Assembly: GCF_001949145.1 (NCBI RefSeq)
Contig: NW_019091375.1
Location: 1,599,633-1,663,632, forward strand
DNA length: 64,000 nt
From: Acanthaster planci
Taxonomy: Eukaryota; Echinodermata; Asteroidea; Valvatida; Acanthasteridae
Direction of reading: 5' to 3'
Made by a program: the position numbers and the translations under genes. Below, piece after piece: positions 24,370 to 34,184 of this stretch (position 1 is its first letter; every line of letters starts with the position of its first letter). The notes beneath the pieces are model-generated. The model saw only the letters and a list, made by a program, of their open reading frames with translations. It was not told the origin of the DNA and did no database searches.

Positions 24370-26200
24370 TGTGTAACTTTTATTCATCTTTTCTCTGGAA
24401 AATGAAGAGATTAATACTTAAAATGTCTTTATTCTTGGGTAAAGTTAGTGATGTGTACTCAAAGGAAAGAATAAATCACCGCATAACAACAAAAGGTCAA
24501 ATCCTCCGATTTCAATCGCCATTGTGGTCGAGACCAGATGGTCAAAGACACATGGTTACCGAGACCCATGTCAGTGTGATTTTTACATACACCCTTGGGG
24601 ATCATATTTAAAGTTTAAACAAATCCACTCGCCTGGGAGCGTGATTTTATTATAAAGATTTACTATATTTTTGTCTTGACCTCTCGTGCTTATGTAAATT
24701 ACTATCTCTTTCTGGAGTTAAAACATTTGGTTTATTAGGGACAAAGTGTGAGAAAAATATTTTTCTATGTGCTAGAATATACAATGAGTACATGTACATG
24801 CATGCAAATCCTATATGTTCCTCGGTTTGCAAGGGTATCTCTCCGCCGACGAGAAGGCACTTGCTGAGCTTGACTGAAGTCCCCGTAGTTAAACAAATAT
24901 GAACCACATAAATGGTCACGAAATCTATGTACATATGTACATGTATTGAAAAAAATTGTGATGCTACCTCTTCATGCATTGGGAAAAGAACCAAATGCTA
25001 CCTTTTTTAAAGCTCTGCTGAGTGGAGCGTCAAATCGAAAAGAGGAATACTAGTGCTCCACTCAGTAGAGCTTACCTTTTTGATAGCAACATGACCACAA
25101 TAAGTGAGCACTCATGATTTGTACTACATGTACTTATGGTGGAAGGGGACCATACTAAGAAACGTAGATCTCGTGCGCATAATCTTTTTACAAAGCACTA
25201 AAAATTCCACTTAAATTAAACACTAATACCGAAAACGATTTAATGGTATTTTCTCGAGAAGAAATCGAATGAAGTCAGAAAACCTGAGAGAAAATGATCA
25301 TCGAAGTCGAACCCCCCTTTACATTTTCAATGGCCCGCTAGCCGCCTAGGCCATTTGTGCGCATGCCTGCATAATTATGAACTTGTTAGTGAAGAGGTCT
25401 TTCATGAAGTTTTACTCGGGCCACGAGAATGAAAGTTTAAAGATTTGCTTCCGCAGCATGGATAAAACATGAGGCTTTTTTTTGATTATTCGTTATTTTT
25501 ACCAAGACGGCGTGCGTAGTGGCCGTACCCAGTGCCCATTTTAATCGACAACGTCATGAATACCACAGGTCTCATCAGGCCCGACCCGCTGCATTTCTGA
25601 AGCTACAGTTAAACATGAGGGACCAAGGCTGTGGGGCTGAATAATTCTTTCATTAAAAAAATTGCCCGTTCCTCTGGTTTTAAGGGTAAGTACAAATTAT
25701 TAAAAACTATTTATCGTTACAAAGAGTTATCTACCTGCATGCAGTCGATGGGTTCCATATTCCGTTGAGGTGACATCACGCAGTTGTCAGCAAAGGTTAG
25801 ATAAAGATATTAGAATCTTTCGTAAACGTGGATTATTGCTTTAAGTTTATTATGTTACTAATAAATGTGTAAGTGATATTTTGATCTGTTTCTATTTCGG
25901 ATTTTACCATTAGACTGCCATAAAACTACAAACAGTAAATGTTCATGGTTCATCTGCGTACGAGGCCACCGCATTTGACTGTATGTATTTTCGGAAGTGA
26001 TGGGTCAATTTTTGGCGGGATATTTCTCTTTTAGGTCAGGTGATCTTTCAGTTTCTATAAATTGATATTCAAGCAAATATTTTCCAACCCCTTTTTCCGA
26101 GTTGGATTTTTTAAGAAGTAGCTGAATGAAAACATAATTACAAATTCCAAAACCTTGGCAGGTTTTTTTCCCTACCCGTGAGTTCGGGAAGCGCGCCAAC
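24370..26200. other. Intergenic region after the SR gene
   Basis: No exon recognised. It contains a short palindromic element at 25010-25070 and an old repeat at 25190-25440 (GAGAAAATGATCAT, TTTCAATGGCCCG, GCATAATTATGAA) that also occurs at 57745-57905 and partly at 32660-32755. Confidence 0.5.
25010..25070. mobile_element. 61-bp palindromic element
   Basis: Inverted ends AGCTCTGCTGAGTGGAGC and GCTCCACTCAGTAGAGCT around an AT-rich centre (AATCGAAAAGAGGAATACTA). The right half, with its AAAGAG centre, also occurs once at about 14385-14425, just upstream of the SR gene. Confidence 0.55.
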
Positions 26201-26689
26201 AGAGGTCAACTTTTCAGGCTCTATCCTGTTCGAAAGTGTGACGGCACTTCAGTTTAAACCACGCCCACCGCAATGGCACTGCACGTTGTGAGTTACACGC
26301 ATTGATCGCCGTTTACATGGAACCATGGAACCGGAAGTTAACGAGCAACGTTCGGCGATCGTCCAGTGGGAGCCTGGAAATTGGAGCGCATCCGCCTTTG
26401 TGACAAAGTCACTTACGAACCGGGTTCGCGAATTGTAGCCAAAGACCTTGCACCAAAGAAAAAAGCGCTGCGCGCGCTATACAATCTTTGCTTTGCATTT
26501 TAATGTCCCTTTTCAGATTGTGAACAAACCGTAAATATCCAGGAACGAATCGGCCACTGAAGGTACGTTCTCCTGCACTGGATCAATGGCAACAATACCA
26601 GTAACAGTGCAGTCGTCTTTCATAGACAGTGAATTGATTGAAAATCCAAACAAAATAGGAAAAATTCCTGCCGCATATCTTCGACAGAA

Positions 26690-27000
26690 AGAGCCAACTG
26701 GTGGATGGAAGAAACCCGACGGCTAGGTCATCTGTACAGAAGGTAGGGGCCCGTACAACTATAGAATACACGGCCACTCTATCCGGCCTCGCATCCATGG
26801 TTGCGTGGATGCGCAGTCGAGTCAGTCGTTCGTGTGTGTATGTGCACAAAACGATGGGCCCAGCGCTGGCGTGGATGCGCAGTCCAGTCAGTCGTCCCAC
26901 GGCTAGGTCAATTGTCTACGCACATTTCCAATGGAGGGAAGACCTAGACCTAGCTCTAGACAACAGATTCGGATGCAGCCACAGTCGAGTCTTGGCCCAA
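26690..27000. mobile_element. CGGCTAGGTC / GACCTAGACCTAGCTCTAG element (copy 1)
   Basis: It contains two CGGCTAGGTCA words, a duplicated GTGGATGCGCAGTC...AGTCAGTCGT segment, and GAAGACCTAGACCTAGCTCT. The right 90 bp recurs in inverted orientation at 27808-27895 inside another element, so this is a dispersed MITE family. Confidence 0.55.
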
Positions 27001-27677
27001 ACGTCAGTGATCGATGGCTACAATCTCCATCATTTCCAATAGGCCTATATACAAGCTAGGATTATTGAAGCACTCGTTCTGTTTTCAGTGTGGACACCAG
27101 CCCTTTACTTCATGGAAATTCTCAGGGTTTCCCATTTTGGCTTCCTGATCCTACTATGGATCCTGAATGCAAACACGCTAATGTGATGCATACGCTGCGC
27201 CCTGATCTCTTCAAATTGGCACCATAAAATTCATGCGTATAACTATAGACCCAACGCTTTGTCTATGTGGAGTAGGCGATGAAATGCTAAGTCCAAGATA
27301 TGTCTCAGAGTGAAATCAGTCTATGAGGCAGTGCATTGACAATAAAAAGAAAGTTAACAGCCACAAAGGAATTTTTTTGTTCGATTTTAATTTTACTTTA
27401 TTAACCCTGATTCCGCAGATCGATGTTCTGGCGGCAAACACATATTCGAAACAAAGAAATGTTTGTATAAAACTAACTTCGTAGAAGAACCTCACGTTAA
27501 TGGTTCAATCAATTAACTTCCTCCGCAACTTCAAAGTTCATCGACTTGCCAAGTTTTAAATTGTCAGAAGATGGGTCCACCTTCAACCAGTGAAATGAGT
27601 TGGCAGCTCCAGTCCCCAAAAAAGTAGTATGCATAATCCGAAGTTCTTCAGTTGTTGAGGAGGTTGTCCTGGACAAT

Positions 27678-28014
27678 ATCCGCTCCGAGAGGAACAAAAG
27701 AGGGCGTGGTTTTTTGGTACTCACTTCATAGGCGCGCAAGTATTACGCACGTTTGGCGCGGAGCACGCTGAGTACGCGTAACTAATTTATTCCGGCATAG
27801 GCTGCGTCTGAATCCGTTGTCTAGAGCTAGGTCTAGGTCTTCACTCCATTGACAATGCGTGGAGACGCGCAGACAATAGACCTAGCCGTAGCTTTGGAAG
27901 CCCGTTTTGGACACGGCTTATATGGTCTTTGAGTGCACGCAGAACGCGTGCAAGAATCACTTGTAACCGCATGTCTTTCTTTTCGCCGATTGGGGGTGCA
28001 CTTCAGATCGGGGC
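27678..28014. mobile_element. CCGCTCC-ended MITE carrying a second inserted element
   Basis: Flanked by the direct repeat GGACAAT (27671-27677 and 28015-28021). The ends match the 180-bp element at 41851-42030: GGAACAAAAGAGGGCGTG and TTGGTACTCAC on the left, CAGAACGCGTGCAAGAA and GGTGCACTTCAG on the right. About 150 bp extra in the middle contains an inverted copy of the 26.9-kb element. Confidence 0.7.
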
Positions 28015-28526
28015 GGACAATTAAATTAAGTTAAAATGGTTTGTTGTAATACCCATAGGAGTTTGTACTGTTTGCTTTCGCTTTGTCCAAGGGTAGATAT
28101 GAACTGATTAACGAAATTTTACTGATGGGGGCCGTATATTGAGGCAATGCCTATTCCCTGGTGGAGCTGGGCCTAGTATGAAACTGGCCTGACAAATTCT
28201 AAGCGCTTCAATATTTTCCCTGCTAAATTTGACATTTTAGGACTTACGACTTTATGATGGCAAATAGTAGGGCCTAATAATATGTAGGTTAGGATAAAAA
28301 AAGTAAAATAGGGGAAAATGAGAAAAAAAGTGAAACATAATAACATGGATCTCTAGTGTTCATGGTCTTACTTCACCAAACACTACGATCCATAGTCGGA
28401 ACTGGCATCTCAGGTAGATCTGACTTTTGTGGTCTGCGTTTTAACTGCCCCATTTTTAATGGTTTTTTCAACCTTTGCAGGTGAGCCTAAAGGATAGAGT
28501 GGGCGTTCCATAAGAGAGAAAAAAAC

Positions 28527-31197
28527 ATGTCCCACGGTCGCGACCACAGCAAGCCCGCATACAAAGTCTACGTGGGCAACCTGGGATCGGGCGCGTCCAA
28601 GCATGAGTTGGAGAGGGCCTTTGAAGCGTACGGCCCGCTGAACGACGTCTCGGTGGTGCCCAGCTCGGGGTTCGCCTTCGTGGAGTTTCAGGACCCCCGC
28701 GACGCCGAAGATGCCGTGAGAGGGCTGAACGGCAGGTAAATGAACTGCACAGAGGGTTGTGGATTGCGACCCGAAAAAGTTCGAGCACAATCAAGTCCCT
28801 TCTACATAGTTACCCGTTCGATCAAGCACGCACTGAGGTCGCATGAGAACACAGTTGGAGAGTCACGTTGGTGTGGTGCTTCTTTCCTCGCATTTCAACT
28901 CTGTGGTGCCAGGTTCAAATCCCGACTCGGTTCACTTGTGGATTGGGTTTTCAGTCCCTATCTGACTGCGTGGGATTTTTACCCTAGAGTATCCCTCTTG
29001 GGTTTTCCTCCCACCTCTAAAACTGTAACCGCTTCTCTCCTCTCTAAAGGTTTCTTCAAGCTTGCGAGCTACAGTGCCTAGGACTCTTTTCAGGAGTCCT
29101 TGACTCATCACCGGAAAAAATTACTTACGATAGCTCCCGAAAAGCTGAAACGGCATGCATAAACCAGAAAAAAAAAACACTCAACAGAACTTTGCTTTTG
29201 GGCATTTCTTTCGCGTTTTGAACCTGTCCAAATGTGCTCTCATACGGAAGCGAATAAGATCCACTTCCCAAAAATTCTTGTCGAGATACTGTCTCACCGC
29301 GGCGATTACTATCTGGCAACTCGAAAAAAAAAATTGCAAGTGGCCCTTACACGCTTCCTTACTCTCAGTCAGACAAAATTAGTACAAGTCAGTGAGTGAG
29401 GTAGTCAAGTCTTTCGCAAGTCTCCAGTCGCAAGTCTCCAGTCGCAAGTCTCCAGTTGATTGTTGATTCAGAGACCAGTCTTTGTCAGAAAGTGGTGGAA
29501 GATCGCCCTCAGAAGTCTGGAGAAAAGCCTACGTTGTATCATTTGCTGACAAGGCTGTGGTTACGAATTTCTCGTTTAAGAAGAATGGTTGAACATTGCC
29601 ATTAATTTTTTTTTTGTCTTTTCTGATCAGGAGAGTGTGGGGGAGTCGTGTCCGAGTCGAGATGGCCACTGGCAAGCGGCAGTATCACAACCGGTCTAGG
29701 AGGCGGTCTGGGGGTTCCCATGAGGCCCAGCCCCCCTCGAAATCTCAAAATAGAGGTGGCAGGTAAAGTGGCAATTTGTAACCTTTTTATCAGGAACAAC
29801 ATTGAAGGACCAGTAAATAAATAATAAATAAATAGAATAAATGTATCCACTCACGAAAGGGCACTGTGCTGTTAGCTGCCGTGTGCTTGTAGTTATAAAT
29901 GCTTTCCCTCTTAATACATGACGATACTTTAGATTTGTGCTCATTCCATTGAAACTTGGAGCCATTTGCATTAAGCTGAGCACTATGCTTGCTCGCACTG
30001 TGGCCTTCTGTTTTCATGAGGAGGCCACAAATTCATGCCGGTGAGCTTAATTGTCCACATCACTTAAGAGCCCATTCTATGAGCATAGCCTACTTAGGGT
30101 TTTGTTAGGGAGGGGTCGAGTTATGAGAGTTACAGATGAGGTCAGAATTGTTAGCCTTCTGCGAGCCCGAGAAATGGAAGGCTCCTACATTTTCAACCAG
30201 CCAAAACTGAAATAACTACCGTGGTTTTTTTTCAGTGAAACATTCTTCAATTTACAAAACATCCGTTGGGGAATCTTTTGACTTGATTTGGATGGGTCTT
30301 CAAGTACATGCACATGTACTTGTTCATTTTTGAGACAAAGTTGTGGCGGGGGTTGTTGGGAAGACACTGAGACACGACTACACTTAAATCCTTGTTATTG
30401 ACAAAAACCAAAGATAATGATAGGTTTGGAAGTTATCTAAGCCCCCGGCCCTCCTCCAAGCCCCCTCGGCTTGGATGCATCGTCAAATGCTTCAAAATCG
30501 TCCGACGGCCTGCGCGGAAAAATTGGGTCCAACACAGAGGAGGCTGGGAGCCCAACTGATGTTTGATCCCAATTGGCGATTTATCTGCAAGAGAGCGAAT
30601 GCAGGACTTCTGCAAATTGAGGTTTGGATAGAGCGTGCATTCTTGCGTTGTTACTCCTGCTGGAATGCGATGGAATGCTGCAGAGCTGTAGAGGGTATGT
30701 GATGTGAAACTGTAAGGAATCTGGGCAGCTTCACAAGCACATAATTCACAAACATTTTACGCTCGACTAGCTCAGTGTCCCTAGCCGCCGCTCTTATTTA
30801 AACAAAGCTGATTTCCTCGTTTTTCACTTCACACTCATGCCACGGAAAATCGAAAAGACTCTACAAAATCTTGTAAAGATTGGAATATCCTTGAAATTTG
30901 TCAGAGTCCAAGTTGCATGCCTGGAAGTTTTTTTTTTAAAATTGTGATGGAGATATTTCAGTCACCCCCGGGCTTAATCTCTGAAAGCCAGCTCATTTTC
31001 TTCCATGATTCAGGTCGCAGTCCCATTCACCCTCACGCTCCTCCAGCCAAGAGCGGAACCGGTCCCGCTCGCCCGGCTGCCGGCGGGACGAGGACGAGTC
31101 TGAGCAAGCCAGGAGCCGGTCGCGATCACCGGGACCGGAGAGGGACGACCAAGAGCAGCGCCAGGACGTCAACGACGACGGACATAAGGATGGTTGA
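28527..31197 (+). CDS. SR splicing factor paralogue lacking the central RS exons
   Basis: Coding exons 28527-28735, 29631-29762 and 31014-31197 give 174 residues in one open frame. They match exons 1, 2 and 5 of the gene at 14748. No counterpart of its exons 3 and 4 is visible between 29763 and 31013. Because every intron is phase 2, the loss keeps the frame. The RRM keeps RNP2 (KVYVGNLG) and GFAFVEF, but the loop before it reads VSVVPSS instead of VWVARNPP: one residue shorter and without the conserved Trp. The remaining RS part is short ([21 protein letters not shown]). A TGA replaces the Tyr codon ten residues before the end of the parent protein. Splice sites and the 5' untranslated acceptor (28482) are intact. 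It may be an active shortened paralogue or an early pseudogene; expression would decide. Confidence 0.75.
28840..29105 (+). repeat. SINE family A copy, shared with the long SR copy
   Basis: Same position in intron 1 as the SINE at 15045-15305 and the same core (TTTTCCTCCCACCTCTAAAA, CTACAGTGCCTAGGA). It was inherited through the duplication. Confidence 0.75.
29408..29460 (+). repeat. Short tandem repeat, 14-bp unit
   Basis: Three near-perfect copies of GCAAGTCTCCAGTC in intron 1 of the SR paralogue. The corresponding place in the parent gene has no such array, so it arose after the duplication. Confidence 0.7.
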
Positions 31198-32248
31198 TCC
31201 CCTGAGAGGGAAGAAATGGGTGCGGAGAATAAGGGACTGGCGTGACTGTTTTCATCTGGGAGCATCCATTCTGTCCAGTGGGGGGGGGGTTGTTGCGGGA
31301 CTTGGTTTTTCTCATTTGATGACCGGGTGTGTCAGCATGAGAAAATGTCTCAATCTTGGACTGCTTGAATGTTCTGTTACAGGGAATTGAAGCTTGGGTG
31401 AAAACTTTAGTTTGAGCACAAGTCAGTTTATTTAATGCGCGATATGTGGCAACGGGGACCCCTCTATTGTGTCTCCTTTTGTGTTGACGGAATCTTGGAA
31501 TTCCTTTCAGATGGGGTGTGTAATAGGCACAATAGCCTTACGGTATATAGCAATCTAAAAGAACGGTTTTCTTCCTAGAAGTGATTAACTTTTTGTTCGT
31601 AAGAGTTACTAGTCTTTATGTGAATTTATAGTGAAAATTAGTCATAAATTTAGGTTAAAAAAACGATAATTTTTCATAATTATCCTTTGTCGTAAAAGTG
31701 ATATTTTCCGCTTTCCTTGACTATTTTCCGAAAAATTTTCTTACCGGAAGCTTAAATATCACCATTTGATAGACTCTTGGCAACTTACTCACACACGAGT
31801 TTTCCAAGGGAAATGGCTGTTACTAATCCCTCACATGGGTCACCACCGATATGAGTCGTCTGGTAGAATAATTTTTCAGGCCAACGACCATTATGTCGCA
31901 TTTGCGCATGCGCGAATACACAAACTAAAATGGACGCACGGTCTATGGGGCCGGGGACCGAATATACGTGACAGAGGCGATCGTTTTGATTGGTAACGGA
32001 GACGCCTGCACGCACATGTATCGTATCTGCTACCGAAACGGTAGCAAATGTAAAGATAAACATAAGCTACGTGGGGCAGAACTCCAAAGGCGTGCGTGCG
32101 GTTCATCGTGTAGTCTCCTCCAGCTCCTCGCTTCATTTCGCCGTGGGCGCCTTGATCAAAGGCTATCAGTACGCGTTCACAAAATATGCACAGGTTGGCT
32201 CCGAGAACTAACGATGTAATTCATACACTAAGCCCATTAAACGCCATA

Positions 32249-32386
32249 ACTGCGGTGGCACCGCACTCACACGCACGTTCTTCAGCTAGACGCGCGCGCG
32301 CATATGGCAAATCACGACATCCTATTGGTCGAAAAGGCATGTAACGCGCGCGTACCACCTGTCCACGAGCGTTGCGCCACCGCAGT
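32249..32386. mobile_element. 138-bp MITE, ACTGCGGTGGC inverted ends (copy 2)
   Basis: Starts ACTGCGGTGGCACCGCACTC and ends GCGCCACCGCAGT. Read in reverse it matches 7093-7230 along its whole length. Non-coding. Confidence 0.75.
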
Positions 32387-32497
32387 GACGGCTTGTAATT
32401 CTGCTGGTCGAATTAGACTATACTCTGCATATGTAGGATGGAAGGGGGGCCATGTACTAAGAAAGGCAGTCTCGTGCGCAACGGAAAAATCATATAC

Positions 32498-32617
32498 CCA
32501 GCAAGAAATGAGACCGAGGGTACCCCCCCAAGATGTCTGAAAGGAATTCCCAAGATTCCTGCGAGACAATGACCAACACAAAGCAGGGGGGGTTCTCTCC
32601 GTCCCATACCTTGCTGC
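32498..32617. mobile_element. MITE, GCAAGATATGGGACGGAG ends (copy 2)
   Basis: Left end CCAGCAAGAAATGAGACCGA, right end CTCTCCGTCCCATACCTTGC. The interior shares CCAAGATGTCTG, GGAATTCCCAAG-like and GACAATGACCAACA with the copy at 47700-47878. Confidence 0.6.
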
Positions 32618-32929
32618 ATATGAAAAATCACGCTTATAAAGTATCTTTACACGGCACTAAAATGCCGCTGAACGATTTCATGGGATTTTCTGAAAGAAAA
32701 AACTGAACAAAGCCAGAAAAGTTGCACCCCTGTACCTTTTCAATGGCCCGCTCTTACCCCCAGAACTGTGGAGTCCGACGTCCGCCCCGCCCCCACGAAC
32801 GTGTAAAACCTTAAGATATCTTTCAATATCCACCAGGAATGGCCGATTAATGTTACATGGATTGTACTTTAGTTTTCAATGTTGTTAAATCCTGTTGTGT
32901 GGCTGTATCAATTACAAGGAATAAAAACG

Positions 32930-32935
32930 GACCAC
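32930..32935 (+). terminator. Candidate polyadenylation signal of the SR paralogue
   Basis: AATAAA in a block matching the parent gene at 24328. If used, the paralogue would have a 3' UTR of about 1.7 kb containing two MITEs. Confidence 0.45.
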
Positions 32936-33294
32936 ACGTATGGACAAACACATTTTGCCAAAATAATTATTGTTACGTTACTTTTATTCACCTCTTCACT
33001 GCAACATGCACAGACTTGCACTTCTTTGAACATAACACTTCTTCATTAAACATGGCTGACGAAAGTCATGTGTAAAGATAAAAAATACATCCATAAACGA
33101 AAGGTTAAAACATCCCATTTCAATCACTGTTGTAGTCAAGACCAGAATGTTTCAAGACCAAGCTTGGGGTACCAAGAACCTGAAACGCATTTGTGTATGA
33201 CTTAAATACTTCCACTGGATTTAGGGTTGTAGGTCCGGTAACACTCAGTACATACATTTGATATCGCAGAGATCTGAGGTTTTTTAACCGTTTG

Positions 33295-33625
33295 GGCTTA
33301 AACTTGCTGGATCGGTAGAGAGTAAAGCACTTGACTTGAAGGGTCTAAGATTTTAAGCACAGAGGCAGTGAACATAATGGCATATTGTTCTCACGCAAGA
33401 GCAGGGTTGGACTATACCGTAGTGGAGATATATATGTGTACCATAAAACCTAGAGTGCTAACTCACGCTGGAAAGTGAAAGTGCAGTCCCGACCTGAGTG
33501 TGTGGGTTTTACCCAGAATATTCCTCTGGGGTTTTCCTTCTGCCTCTAAACCTGTAACTGCTTCTCACTGTCTCCTCTCTACAGGTTTCTTCAGGCTTAC
33601 GAGCTATGCGCGCTTTTGAGGAATC
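33295..33625 (+). repeat. SINE family A related copy
   Basis: A tRNA-like head (ATCGGTAGAGAGTAAAGCAC) is followed by AGAATATTCCTCTGGGGTTT and CTGCCTCTAAACCTGTAACT. The latter is the core seen at 15.05 and 28.84 kb. Lies between the SR paralogue and the TMEM183-type gene. Confidence 0.6.
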
Positions 33626-34184
33626 CTTGGTGTCAGTACCAGAAAAGACAGAAAGTTTTATGCAGTTTTTGTAAGGCTATCTGCATCTGTATTCTCAAAG
33701 AATGTGTCAACAAAGCAGATATGCAAAGAGCCTACAATGCACAGTCAGTATAAAATGAGCGTTTTGATTCGCTCATTGTAAACACAGCGCAGACGCATTG
33801 GAATGCGCTGCAGGAAACGGGCCATTGCGAATGTTGTACTCGCGCGTTGCATTTAGAATACATAATCTGGAATCCTTGAGCTTCTTTCCTTATGTTCTAC
33901 TGGTATGCGCATGAATTAAAAAACTCGGCGCCCAGGAGGCGTACCAGCTTTTCCACACTGGGAAGGAGGAGTTTAGCACTCTGGTTCTTTAATACAGCTC
34001 CGTGCCGGTACCATAAATGGACAGCTGGTCAGAAAACTTCCAGGATTTGGTTCTGTCCTGCCATTGGTGGCAATCTCGCCGCGCAGCGTGGCTGCCTCGC
34101 TTGCACATTTCTGGTTTCACGTTTAAGGGCAGTTGATGATGTCGTGCACTTGTCTGGTGAGCTCAGAGGCTGTGGTCAAGGCTG

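Larger units (their letters stand above)
14400..24370 (+). repeat. Segmental duplication, long copy
   Basis: Sequence here recurs in direct orientation at 28150-32970. Matching blocks are: the upstream flank (CTAAATTCGACATTTTAGGAC against CTAAATTTGACATTTTAGGAC), coding exons 1, 2 and 5, intron 1 with its SINE, the first 0.8 kb of intron 2, the end of intron 4, and the polyadenylation region (TTTCAATATCCACCA, ATTACAAGGAATA). About 4.2 kb (roughly 16.7-20.95 kb), including exons 3 and 4, has no counterpart in the shorter copy. Confidence 0.85.
28150..32970 (+). repeat. Segmental duplication, short copy
   Basis: Direct-orientation partial copy of 14400-24370, about 13.8 kb downstream at the first coding exon. 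It retains upstream flank, three coding exons and their introns and the polyadenylation region, with extra repeats in the 3' part. Sequence like the putative upstream promoter zone of the long copy (TATACAATCTTT) is also visible near 26478, which suggests the duplicated block once started further left and was split by later insertions. Confidence 0.8.
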
